A stretch of 61,965 bases of DNA from the NCBI GenBank assembly GCA_944323655.1, contig CALUTL010000010.1:1-61965 (forward strand), given 5' to 3'. The position numbers and the translations under genes are program-made. This stretch comes from Candidatus Gastranaerophilales bacterium (lineage in GTDB: Bacteria > Cyanobacteriota > Vampirovibrionia > Gastranaerophilales > Gastranaerophilaceae). Shown in pieces: positions 45,679-54,344 of this stretch. The notes beneath the pieces were generated by a model that saw only the letters and a program-made list of their open reading frames with translations, did not search any database and was not told where the DNA came from. Position 1 is the first letter of the stretch. Every line of letters begins with the position of its first letter.

Positions 45679-47205
45679 CTATTTTATCAAAGATTCGGCA
45701 TCCATTTCAGCCGGTTTTTCAATTCCGAAAAGTTCAAGAATTGTCGGGGCAACATTACACAATGCACCTGTTTCTTTCAATTCGATATTTTCAGGAGCGT
45801 TAATCATAACAAACGGAACTTCGTTTGTTGTATGAGCAGTCATCGGTTTACCTGTTTCAGGGTTAACCATAACTTCAGAGTTGCCGTGGTCTGCTGTTAA
45901 AAGCATTACAATATCGTGCTTTTTGCAAGCATCTGCAATTTTTCCGACACATTCATCAACAACTTTGTCTGCCTTAATTGCGGCTTCCAAAACTCCTGTA
46001 TGCCCTACCATATCTGGATTTGCAAAGTTTACTAAGATAAATCCGTAATCCGGATTGTCTATTGCTTTTAAGACATTTTCGCAAACTTCTCTTGCACTCA
46101 TTTCAGGCTGAAGGTCGTAAGTCGCAACTTTTGGTGATGCTACAAGAACTCTTGTTTCATTTGCTTGAGGTTCTTCAACTCCGCCGTTAAAGAAGAATGT
46201 AACGTGGGCATATTTTTCGGTTTCGGCAGTTCTGAACTGCTTAATTCCGTTTGCCTCTAATACATCTCCCAAAATATTTGTCATGTGTTCTTTTCCGAAT
46301 GCCACAGGGAAGGTAAAGGTTTCATCATATTCAGTCATACAAACATAGAAAATATTTTTTCTGACTGCTTTACGATTAAACCCGTCGAAATTCTCAAAAT
46401 TAATTGCTTTTGTAATTTCTCTAGCTCTATCCGGTCTGAAGTTCCAGAAAATAACAGCATCATTATCCTTCACTCTGCTTTCTTCAGAGCCTGTGATTGT
46501 CGGAAGCACAAATTCATCATTGTTGCCTTTTTCGTAAGACTGTTTAACGGCTTCTTCAGAGTTTGCAGCCTTTTCGCCTTCGCCTAACAAAATCGCGTTA
46601 TAAGCTTTTTCAATTCTGTCCCATCTGTTGTCACGATCCATTGCGTAATATCTGCCGGAAATCGTCGCAATCGGAGGAAGTCCGTATTTTTTAAGTTCAT
46701 CTTCAATCGGTTTTAAGAAAGTCATTGCACTCTGCGGAGGCGTGTCACGACCGTCAAGAAATGCGTGAACGTAAACTTTTTTAAGCCCGTTATCAGCCGC
46801 AAGTTTTATCAATGCCAAAATGTGCCCCAAAGCAGAGTGAACCCCGCCGTCTGATGCCAAGCCCCAAAGATGAAGCGCACTGTCGTTTTTCTTTACATGA
46901 GCTATTGCATCAAGAAAAGCTTGTCTTTCAAAGAAATTGCCGCTCTTGATAGCATTATTGATTTTAGAAAGTTCCTGATAAACAATTCTTCCAGCGCCTA
47001 GGTTAAGGTGACCAACTTCGCTGTTACCCATTTGCCCAGCCGGAAGTCCAACATATTCGCCGTCTGCATGAATTTTTATAAATTTACCTTCTTTTTCAAG
47101 TGCACTAACATGAACCGGATTTGCTAATTTTGTTGCGTCATATTCGGGGTGAGATTTGCTTATTCCCCAGCCGTCCATAATACATAATAAAACTCGTTTT
47201 GACAT
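45679..47205 (-). CDS. gpmI: 2,3-bisphosphoglycerate-independent phosphoglycerate mutase
   Basis: 508 aa. Interconverts 3- and 2-phosphoglycerate in glycolysis using Mn2+. The N-terminal MDGWG metal site, the catalytic Ser62 in GNSEVGHLN, LDGRDTPP, and the C-terminal TADHGNSE metal ligands are all present. The start at 47205 has AGAAGGGA upstream; the longer frame from 47256 is not supported. Confidence 0.97.
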   Translation of the reverse strand: MSKRVLLCIMDGWGISKSHPEYDATKLANPVHVSALEKEGKFIKIHADGEYVGLPAGQMGNSEVGHLNLGAGRIVYQELSKINNAIKSGNFFERQAFLDAIAHVKKNDSALHLWGLASDGGVHSALGHILALIKLAADNGLKKVYVHAFLDGRDTPPQSAMTFLKPIEDELKKYGLPPIATISGRYYAMDRDNRWDRIEKAYNAILLGEGEKAANSEEAVKQSYEKGNNDEFVLPTITGSEESRVKDNDAVIFWNFRPDRAREITKAINFENFDGFNRKAVRKNIFYVCMTEYDETFTFPVAFGKEHMTNILGDVLEANGIKQFRTAETEKYAHVTFFFNGGVEEPQANETRVLVASPKVATYDLQPEMSAREVCENVLKAIDNPDYGFILVNFANPDMVGHTGVLEAAIKADKVVDECVGKIADACKKHDIVMLLTADHGNSEVMVNPETGKPMTAHTTNEVPFVMINAPENIELKETGALCNVAPTILELFGIEKPAEMDAESLIK

Positions 47206-47279
47206 AAAAATCCCTTCTTTATATTTCGTACTATAGATGGATTTTAACAGGAACATAAATCAATTACAAGTGCTGATTT

Positions 47280-47972
47280 TCAAGGCAACCTTGTAAAATA
47301 TTTAGGATCATATATTGCCTTAATTGTACACGCTGCTCCATTCATAACATTTGTTGAAGTTTTTGAACAATAAACACTTTCATCACTTAAATGTGTTCCC
47401 TCAGCACCCATCGGAACTAATACTCCAACAGGCCCTTTATTTACTATTTCAAACATAAATAAATCATGCCCCAAAGCATTAGGAAGCTTTGCTCTACCAT
47501 TTATGTCAACACTTATAAAAACTTTAGCATCAGTTACACGTTTTTCAAAAGAAATTAAAGCTCCATCCATTGTGTAAAATTGACCGTCATCAAATGCCGC
47601 TGTTTGTAAATAAGACGACGTTTTATTAAAGTTAGTATACTTTGAATCATTTTGGTTTTTAGGAAAACACCATTTATCATACTCTGGAAGCCCTTCAGCC
47701 ATATTATCACATCTTTTATTTATTTTGTAAATTTTACTAAAATAATCCAACATTGTCATTCCAATAGGAATACAAGAAGTATGTGTGCACACATCCTGTG
47801 CCTGCAAGTGGTTTATTGCCTGCGACAAAAGTGAATACTGTTTTTTAAAAGCAGCTTCTAATTCTTTATTCTTTGCATTATTAATTAACGTTGGCATTGT
47901 CATCGCTGCAACAAGTCCGATTATCCCGATTGTTATAAGAACTTCTGCCATGGTAAAACCCTTTAATTTCAT
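47280..47972 (-). CDS. Type IV pilin-like (prepilin) protein
   Basis: 230 aa. Class III signal MKLKG followed by FTMAEVLITIGIIGLVAAMT, with the cleavage Gly at residue 5 and the conserved Glu at mature position 5, so a prepilin peptidase should process it. The mature domain has several Cys (for example VCTHTSC) that could form disulfides. It is a minor pilin or pseudopilin for type IV pili, secretion or DNA uptake. AGGAGG precedes the ATG. The upstream gap holds boxes shared with the divergent XRE regulator. Confidence 0.88.
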   Translation of the reverse strand: MKLKGFTMAEVLITIGIIGLVAAMTMPTLINNAKNKELEAAFKKQYSLLSQAINHLQAQDVCTHTSCIPIGMTMLDYFSKIYKINKRCDNMAEGLPEYDKWCFPKNQNDSKYTNFNKTSSYLQTAAFDDGQFYTMDGALISFEKRVTDAKVFISVDINGRAKLPNALGHDLFMFEIVNKGPVGVLVPMGAEGTHLSDESVYCSKTSTNVMNGAACTIKAIYDPKYFTRLP

Positions 47973-47983
47973 ATGCCCTCCTG

Positions 47984-48052
47984 TTTATAACTTATAACTT
48001 ATATTTTAAATCTTATAACACAATAGTAGTTATAAGTCAAACTTTGTATAAT
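47984..48052. promoter_or_regulatory. Divergent control region with CTTATAAC/GTTATAAG boxes
   Basis: CTTATAAC occurs at 47991-47998 (inside a TTATAACTTATAACTTATA run) and at 48012-48019. Its complement GTTATAAG lies at 48029-48036, forming an inverted pair with 9 bases between. The XRE gene -10 box TATAAT is at 48047-48052, only 8 bases before its ATG. The arrangement suggests an operator by which the XRE protein controls itself and the prepilin gene. Confidence 0.5.
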
Positions 48053-48060
48053 TATTACTT

Positions 48061-48282
48061 ATGGACAAGCAGGAATTACTAAAAAAATTTGGCAAAAATG
48101 TCAAAATAGAACGAATAAAAAAGGATTTAACACAGGAACAGTTATCGGTTATTCTCGACGTAAACCAGAACTATATAGCCTGCATTGAATGCGGAAGACA
48201 AAATATGTCATTAGGCAAAATTCTTGAACTTGCCAATGCCCTGAATATTGATATCGAAGATTTGTTGAAATTTAAAGATTAA
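48061..48282 (+). CDS. XRE-family transcriptional regulator
   Basis: 73 aa, a single helix-turn-helix domain (IKKDLTQEQLSVILDVNQNY, about residues 20-39, then IACIECGRQN) with no effector domain. It resembles small phage-type Cro/C repressors. The mRNA has almost no leader. Divergent from the prepilin gene. The last 4 bases overlap the convergent yjbQ gene. Confidence 0.88.
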   Translation: MDKQELLKKFGKNVKIERIKKDLTQEQLSVILDVNQNYIACIECGRQNMSLGKILELANALNIDIEDLLKFKD

Positions 48283-48695
48283 TAAAGAATTTGAACATGC
48301 ACGACTCTGGTTCTAGCCTTGTTGTCAAAATCAACAAGCACAATCTGCTGCCATTGCCCAAGCTGCAATGCACCGTCAATCAACGGAACCATTGTACTAT
48401 TTCCAACTATTGAAGCTCTGATATGTGCGTATCCGTTGCCGTCATGCCAGGTTTCATCATGATGATACTCTGCCTCAACAGGCGCAATTTTCTCGAGCGC
48501 TTCCGGCAAATCCTTAAGTAATCCGGGTTCATACTCTATATTTGTTATTGAGACCGTACTTCCTGCAACATATACATAAACAACAGCGCTCGGCAAATTA
48601 TGCTTGTAAACCGCATTCTGAACTTGCCTTGTTATATCAACAATTTGCGTGTTGCCTTTCGTGTGAATTGTAAATTTTTCATTTAATATCGTCAT
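48279..48695 (-). CDS. YjbQ/UPF0047 family protein
   Basis: 138 aa. The family pattern is visible: N-terminal FTIHTKGNTQIVDIT, the middle VAPVE-like IAPVEAEYHHDETWHDGNGY with conserved His/Asp, AHIRASIVGNSTMVPLIDG, and GQWQQIVLVDFD near the end. Members have weak thiamine-phosphate-synthase activity in some species, but the true role is unsettled. Its start overlaps the upstream gene stop by 4 bases (ATGA). Confidence 0.9.
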   Translation of the reverse strand: MTILNEKFTIHTKGNTQIVDITRQVQNAVYKHNLPSAVVYVYVAGSTVSITNIEYEPGLLKDLPEALEKIAPVEAEYHHDETWHDGNGYAHIRASIVGNSTMVPLIDGALQLGQWQQIVLVDFDNKARTRVVHVQILY

Positions 48696-50002
48696 AAAGA
48701 AAACCTTACATTTCCGTCTTTTACAAGCTTTTTACCCTTTGAATACACCGCAAATGGTATTGAAAGATTTCTTAATTCTCTATAATCCTTGCCTTCGGGA
48801 AGCATAAACACGTTAAAATCTGCATCCTTACCGATTTTTATTGAGCCCGTTGAATTATCAAGCCTTAAAATTTGCGCCGGATAAATTGTCAGATATTTTA
48901 CAAGCTCATCAATCGGCAAATTCACGTCCTCATTCATCTTGTTTGCAAGCTTCAACAAAGAAAAGTCCTTGTCATCTTTAAAACTCTGTGTAGAAAATCC
49001 GAAGTTTCCGTTAAAATATTTCAATACGGTTTGAAAATCAAGCTTTTTATTGCAAATTTCATCTGAATAATACGGCTGATAAATATATTTTACCCCTTTC
49101 TCGGAAAGCTTGCCTAACTCATCTTCATCTGCGTAATTTGCATTTGCAACAACTACTTTATTTGTCAGAACCTTCAAATTATCAAGATATTCAACAGGCG
49201 AAATTCCTTTTGTATAAGGCGTAATTTTCCTGAAACCTAAAAATTTATGCAGCAAATCTATATCAGAAAACCCGAACTGAAGCCACTCAATTTCATCTTT
49301 TGATTCCGCAAAACGGGTGAGCATAAGCATATTGTGCTTGCGGCAATACTTTGAAAACAGTTCCCAAAGCTTTTTATGAGCGCCCGAAACAGAATTAAGC
49401 ATTATTCCGATATGAGTATTTTCGCCCTTGTGGTAAATAAGTTCTTCAACTTTTGCTCTTAATTCTTTAAATATTTTCTTACTCTTTTCCTTACTGTCCG
49501 AATAGGCGTCAAAGAAAAGATACTTTTTAACAGGAATTTTGTTAATTATATCAAAATACTTGAACTCTCTGGAAACTTGCGCAAAGCAGGTTGTTCCCGA
49601 TTTTACGGATTCAACAACTCCGCTCTTAAACGATTCCAGCTTTTCTCCCCTGTCTGCCGAAAAATAATCGCAGAGAATATTTGCCCACTTGTGAGAATAA
49701 ACCTCTTGCTTAACTCCAGCAAAAGTGTAATTTTTACTTAATGTCAAAAAGAACCTTTTAAATTTATTCTTAAAATTAGCAGAGTCAAAATGCCCCGTAT
49801 TGGTGTATTGAAACTGCGTAAGCATATCGACAAATCCCGGAGTAATTACGGCATTTCCAAGTTCCTTAATGTATTTTTCTTCAAAATTCACCTTGTCATT
49901 AGGAATTAAGTCGATGATTTTTCCCTCATCAACCACTATTGCGTAATCCTCAAGAATTTCATTTTCTGATGTCAAAATCCATTTAGACTTATAGCACTTC
50001 AT
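48692..50002 (-). CDS. Amidohydrolase-fold protein lacking the metal ligands (likely pseudoenzyme)
   Basis: 436 aa, laid out like ATZ/TRZ or SsnA amidohydrolases: N-terminal beta sandwich, VITPGFVDMLTQF, an SGTT motif (ESVKSGTTCFAQVS), and C-terminal GSIKIGKDADFNVFML. The catalytic metal sites are gone: the usual His-x-His after PGxxN is Leu61-Thr-Gln63, the next His positions read TRFAES and ANANYADE, and the usual TDS Asp is TQS. Probably non-catalytic, perhaps regulatory or structural. Coupled to yjbQ by ATGA; AGGGG site upstream. Confidence 0.75.
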   Translation of the reverse strand: MKCYKSKWILTSENEILEDYAIVVDEGKIIDLIPNDKVNFEEKYIKELGNAVITPGFVDMLTQFQYTNTGHFDSANFKNKFKRFFLTLSKNYTFAGVKQEVYSHKWANILCDYFSADRGEKLESFKSGVVESVKSGTTCFAQVSREFKYFDIINKIPVKKYLFFDAYSDSKEKSKKIFKELRAKVEELIYHKGENTHIGIMLNSVSGAHKKLWELFSKYCRKHNMLMLTRFAESKDEIEWLQFGFSDIDLLHKFLGFRKITPYTKGISPVEYLDNLKVLTNKVVVANANYADEDELGKLSEKGVKYIYQPYYSDEICNKKLDFQTVLKYFNGNFGFSTQSFKDDKDFSLLKLANKMNEDVNLPIDELVKYLTIYPAQILRLDNSTGSIKIGKDADFNVFMLPEGKDYRELRNLSIPFAVYSKGKKLVKDGNVRFSL

Positions 50003-50090
50003 AATGTCCCCTTTAGAATAATTTTAACGAATCCTATTTAAAAAAGCAAGCTTAAAAACCTTTGTATTTCTTTTTGTTTAAATAAAATTA

Positions 50091-51374
50091 CTACCCGAAA
50101 AACTCATCCGCATAATAAGCAAATTCAAGATGCCCGACAATAATCGTATCACCGTCTTTTACCCCCATGGATTTAAGCCTTTCAAAAACCCCCATACCTG
50201 TCAAGATATTTTGAAATCTTATAACCTGTTCGGTATTTCTAGCATCGGTTACTTGCGCAAGCCGTCCGATTTTTCCGCCAAGAATTACGTAAGTATCCTT
50301 TGAGGCTTTAGTAATTTCAAATTCACTGTCATCGTTATTGTATGCACCGAAATCTTCTTCCACAACCACATCAGAAACAGGCTTTTCTATTTTTTCAACC
50401 ATATCTGACATGTGATTTACAAGCTCCTGAACCCCGTCGCCCGTTACGGCCGAAATTAAATAAACCTCAGCTGACACAGACTTAAATTCACTTAAAACTT
50501 TTTCTTTTTTCTCCTCATCGACAGCATCAATTTTGTTTAAAGCAATAATCTGGTATAAAGAAGCAAGTTTATGAGAATGTTTTTCCAATTCTCTGTTAAT
50601 TATTTCATAATTCTTAAAAGGATTTTCCTCGGTTAAATCAACAAGATGCACTAAGAAACGACATCTTTCGACGTGTCTTAAAAAGTCGTGCCCTAACCCG
50701 ACACCCTCAGAAGCACCCTCAATAAGCCCCGGAATATCCGCAACTACAAAGCCGTCCCCGTTTAAGCCTCTTACTACCCCTAAATTCGGAATAAGAGTGG
50801 TGAAAGGATAATCTGCAATTTTCGGTTTTGCAGAACTTATGCGGCTTATCAAAGTAGATTTTCCGGCATTCGGCATTCCCAAAAGCCCGACATCTGCAAT
50901 CAATTTTAACTCTAAAATCAATTCTCTTTCAATTCCCGGTTCTCCAGGCTCACAAAATTGAGGCGCACGTTTTTGAGCAGTGGCAAATCTTGCGTTTCCT
51001 CTCCCGCCTCTGCCGCCTTGCGCTACAAGAACCTTTTGTCCGTGCTCAGTTAAATCTGCAATTATGTTACCTGTTTTAACGTCTTTCACAACTGTTCCCA
51101 CAGGAACCTTTATAAACAAATCCTTAGCCCATTTCCCGTGACAATTTTTAATTCCGCCGTTCTCACCGCATTCAGCCTTGAAAACGGATTTATATTTAAA
51201 ATCCATTAATGTTGACATATTCTCATCGGCAACAAGGTAAACATCCCCGCCTTTCCCGCCGTCACCGCCGGCAGGACCGCCTTTGTCAACATACTTTTCA
51301 CGACGCCAAGCAACCATTCCGTTGCCGCCTCTGCCTGATACTATTCTGATTTTGGTTTTATCTAAAAATTGCAT
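50091..51374 (-). CDS. obgE: GTPase Obg/CgtA
   Basis: 427 aa. The glycine-rich Obg domain (GRGGNGMVAWRREKYVDKGG), the GTPase domain with G1 GMPNAGKST and ADIPGLIEGASEG, and a C-terminal OCT domain make it the full bacterial type. It acts in late 50S ribosome assembly and stress control. AGGGATG precedes the ATG. Divergent from glmU. Confidence 0.97.
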   Translation of the reverse strand: MQFLDKTKIRIVSGRGGNGMVAWRREKYVDKGGPAGGDGGKGGDVYLVADENMSTLMDFKYKSVFKAECGENGGIKNCHGKWAKDLFIKVPVGTVVKDVKTGNIIADLTEHGQKVLVAQGGRGGRGNARFATAQKRAPQFCEPGEPGIERELILELKLIADVGLLGMPNAGKSTLISRISSAKPKIADYPFTTLIPNLGVVRGLNGDGFVVADIPGLIEGASEGVGLGHDFLRHVERCRFLVHLVDLTEENPFKNYEIINRELEKHSHKLASLYQIIALNKIDAVDEEKKEKVLSEFKSVSAEVYLISAVTGDGVQELVNHMSDMVEKIEKPVSDVVVEEDFGAYNNDDSEFEITKASKDTYVILGGKIGRLAQVTDARNTEQVIRFQNILTGMGVFERLKSMGVKDGDTIIVGHLEFAYYADEFFG

Positions 51375-51453
51375 ATTTACATCCCTGCTTTTGCGATATT
51401 AACAGAAAAATATACGTTTTGCAAGGCTGTATAGCTGACAATTTTACCCCGCC

Positions 51454-51482
51454 TTGCAGAGTCACCGTCTTTTAATTATAAT
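51454..51482 (+). promoter_or_regulatory. Promoter of glmU
   Basis: TTGCAG (51454-51459), a 17-base spacer and TATAAT (51477-51482). It rules out the in-frame TTG at 51454 as a start codon and leaves a short leader with AGGGAG before ATG 51505. Confidence 0.65.
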
Positions 51483-51504
51483 CTCTTCAAAGGGAGAAAA
51501 TAAC

Positions 51505-52776
51505 ATGGATATTAAATCGGTAATTTTGGCGGCCGGAAAAGGTACAAGAATGAAATCGGAAACCCCAAAAGTTCTTCATAAAATCTTCGAAAAACCGCTT
51601 CTCGGCTACGTATTAGACAACATTAAAACTATAACAAATGAAAACTTTGTAATAGTAGGACACCACGCAGATGAGGTTAAGGAATATGTCGAAAAAAATT
51701 ACCAAAATGCAAAGACAGTTCTGCAAACCCCACAGCTTGGAACCGGTCACGCCGTTTCTATGGTTTTACCTTATCTTAAAGATTTTAAAGGTCAAATTCT
51801 TATTCTATGCGGTGATACCCCGCTTATTACCTCTGAAACCCTTAACAAATTTGTAGAATTTCATAATTCAAACAATTCGGATTTAACGGTTATGAGCACA
51901 ATATTTGAAAACCCGACCAATTACGGAAGAATTATCAGAGAGCCGGACGGAAGCTTAAAATGCATAGTCGAAGAAAAGGACGCAACCCCTGAACAAAAAG
52001 CCGTTAAAGAAGTTAACGCAGGAATTTATATACTTGATTGGGCAAAAATTGCCCCTGCATTTTCTCAGCTAACAAGCAACAACGCACAAGGCGAATATTA
52101 TCTTACAGATATTATTGAATGGGGTAAGAAAAATAATTTAAGAGTAAACGCCTTTATACTTGAAAACAGCGACGAAATCTACGGTATAAATTCACGTAAA
52201 AACCTTGCAGAAGCCACAAGAATAATGAACACAAGAAAGCTTAATTCACTAATGGACAGCGGAGTAACAATAGTTGATCCAAACAGCACCTGGATAAGTG
52301 AGGATACCGAAATCGGCACAGACACAATAATTTACCCGTCAACTTATATTGAAGGTTCAAACAAAATCGGCAAAAACTGCAAAATCGGCCCCTGTGCACA
52401 CTTTAGAGGTAATGTAGAAGTTGAAGACAACTGCAAAATCGGAAATTTTGTCGAAGTAAAAAAAGCCAAAATCGGTCACAACACAAACGCAGGACACCTA
52501 AGTTATATAGGCGACAGCGAGCTTGGCGCTCACGTAAACATCGGAGCCGGAACAATTACCGCAAACTTTGACCCGATTACAGGCACAAAAAGCAAAACTA
52601 TCTTAAAAGATAATGTAAAAATCGGTTCAAATACGGTTCTTGTAGCGCCTGTTGAGATCGGCGAAGGCACAAACGTCGGTGCCGGAAGCGTTATCACCAA
52701 AAACATTGGCGAATGGGCGCTTGCAATTACTCGTGCCCCTTTAAGAATTATCGAAGGCTGGGTTAAGAAAAAATAA
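51505..52776 (+). CDS. glmU: Bifunctional N-acetylglucosamine-1-phosphate uridyltransferase / glucosamine-1-phosphate acetyltransferase
   Basis: 423 aa. N-terminal pyrophosphorylase (LAAGKGTRMKSETPKVLHKI, GDTPLI) and C-terminal left-handed beta-helix acetyltransferase (ARF-like HFRGN, GNFVEVKKAKIG, HLSYIGDSELG, NIGAGTITANFD). It makes UDP-GlcNAc for peptidoglycan. About 30 residues shorter than the common 456 aa, mostly at the C-terminus, but all active-site motifs are visible. Confidence 0.95.
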   Translation: MDIKSVILAAGKGTRMKSETPKVLHKIFEKPLLGYVLDNIKTITNENFVIVGHHADEVKEYVEKNYQNAKTVLQTPQLGTGHAVSMVLPYLKDFKGQILILCGDTPLITSETLNKFVEFHNSNNSDLTVMSTIFENPTNYGRIIREPDGSLKCIVEEKDATPEQKAVKEVNAGIYILDWAKIAPAFSQLTSNNAQGEYYLTDIIEWGKKNNLRVNAFILENSDEIYGINSRKNLAEATRIMNTRKLNSLMDSGVTIVDPNSTWISEDTEIGTDTIIYPSTYIEGSNKIGKNCKIGPCAHFRGNVEVEDNCKIGNFVEVKKAKIGHNTNAGHLSYIGDSELGAHVNIGAGTITANFDPITGTKSKTILKDNVKIGSNTVLVAPVEIGEGTNVGAGSVITKNIGEWALAITRAPLRIIEGWVKKK

Positions 52777-52809
52777 TACAATCAGTTTTTTCAGTTTAGA
52801 GTAAAACAA

Positions 52810-54210
52810 ATGACAAACAAATCAATAAAATGGACAATATTTGTTATTACAGCAATCGGAAATTTTATCGCAATGCTCGATTCCACAACCGTAAATCTTG
52901 CTCTATATCCGATGTCAGTTGATTTGCATGTGTCTATGAGCAAAATTCAGTGGGTAATGATAGCTTACATGTTGGTTTTAACCGTATTTTTGCCGTTTTT
53001 CGGGAAATTAGGCGATATTTTTCCTAAAAACAAGCTTTATTCAACAGGTTTTGCACTGTTTGCACTTGGTGCATTTCTAAACTCTACCGCAAACAACTTC
53101 GGGCTTTTAATCGCTTACAGATGCCTTGAAGCTCTGGGGGCTTCCATTATGCTGTCTAACGCTCAGGCAATCATCGCTTCCATATTTAAAAAAGAACGAA
53201 GAGGCAAAGCTTTGGGGCTTAACGGCTGTATTGTTGCAATAGGCGGTATGAGCGGGCCGGCTATCGGCGGAGTTTTGATTAACTATTACGGTTGGCATTC
53301 TGTATTTTTACCTTGTGTTCCGATTGCCTTGGCGGGGGCTTATTATTCATACAAAATGCTTCCGCATATCGTTAAAACCGATAGAAAAAATTTTAAATTC
53401 GATTACAAAGGCTTTATATATTTTACTGTTTGCCTTTTTGCTCTGCTTCTTGCTATTGCGGAAGGGCATACCTGGGGTTGGAATTCACTAAAAATAATTA
53501 TTCTTGGTGTTATAACCCTTGTTTTTGGAGTCCTTTTCTACCTTAGAGATCACAAAATTAATTATCCGCTTATTGATTTTTCTCTGTTTAAAATCAGAAC
53601 CTTTACTTACGGAAATTTGGGCGTTATGACCTCTTATATGGCAATGTACACAAACAGCATTCTCCTTCCGTTCTTTTTGCAGGAAATTTTAAAATATAAT
53701 GCGCTTTTAACAGGACTTCTGATTTTGCCTTATTCTGTCACGCTCTCATTTATTGCGCCTATTGCCGGAAGATTGTCAGGGAAATACGGGAGCAGATACC
53801 TGACGCTTGCAGGCCCGATTGTTTATTGCATTGCACTTCTTATGTTCACTTTATATGACAAAAATTGCGCTATGTGGCAAATCGTTCTGGCTTCGGGAAT
53901 TATGGGAATCGGAAACGGACTTTTTCAATCTCCCTCAAACAACGCAATTATGACAAGCGTTACACCAACAGAACTCGGACTTGCATCAGGTATACTCGCA
54001 CTTTCAAGAAACATGGGAAATATCTTAGGCGTTGCAGTTACTATTACTCTATTTGAAACTTTCAGAAATATGCTTCTTGATAACGGTGAGCTTTATGATT
54101 CGGCATTTCTTATCTCCTACCGCACAACAATGTGCTTTGGAATTTTGTTCGGCCTTGCCTGCTTTCTATTTGCGTTTGTTGCGCATAAACCCGATAAAAA
54201 CTCCGTTTAA
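52810..54210 (+). CDS. MFS multidrug-type exporter (DHA2/EmrB-like)
   Basis: 466 aa with about 14 membrane helices. Family motifs are ALDSTTVNLALYPM-like (MLDSTTVNLALYPM, about 19-32), the loop GKLGDIFPKNKLY (about 62-74) and the helix-5 stretch GPAIGGVLINYYGWHSVF. A proton-driven drug or metabolite efflux pump; substrate unknown. It follows glmU by 33 bases and may be co-transcribed. Confidence 0.9.
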   Translation: MTNKSIKWTIFVITAIGNFIAMLDSTTVNLALYPMSVDLHVSMSKIQWVMIAYMLVLTVFLPFFGKLGDIFPKNKLYSTGFALFALGAFLNSTANNFGLLIAYRCLEALGASIMLSNAQAIIASIFKKERRGKALGLNGCIVAIGGMSGPAIGGVLINYYGWHSVFLPCVPIALAGAYYSYKMLPHIVKTDRKNFKFDYKGFIYFTVCLFALLLAIAEGHTWGWNSLKIIILGVITLVFGVLFYLRDHKINYPLIDFSLFKIRTFTYGNLGVMTSYMAMYTNSILLPFFLQEILKYNALLTGLLILPYSVTLSFIAPIAGRLSGKYGSRYLTLAGPIVYCIALLMFTLYDKNCAMWQIVLASGIMGIGNGLFQSPSNNAIMTSVTPTELGLASGILALSRNMGNILGVAVTITLFETFRNMLLDNGELYDSAFLISYRTTMCFGILFGLACFLFAFVAHKPDKNSV

Positions 54211-54344
54211 TACTTATTTAACAATATCACATTCTGCATAACAAAATATACCGCATTTACCAAATTTTAATATATGTAACAATATATTAAAAAATAATAA
54301 AATTAAAATTTTGTAATGTTTTTATATATAAAGAGGATATATTC

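Noticed and set aside
51454..51504. Upstream TTG start for glmU
   Set aside because: The TTG is part of a near-consensus -35 box and the added residues are not conserved; ATG 51505 has AGGGAG.
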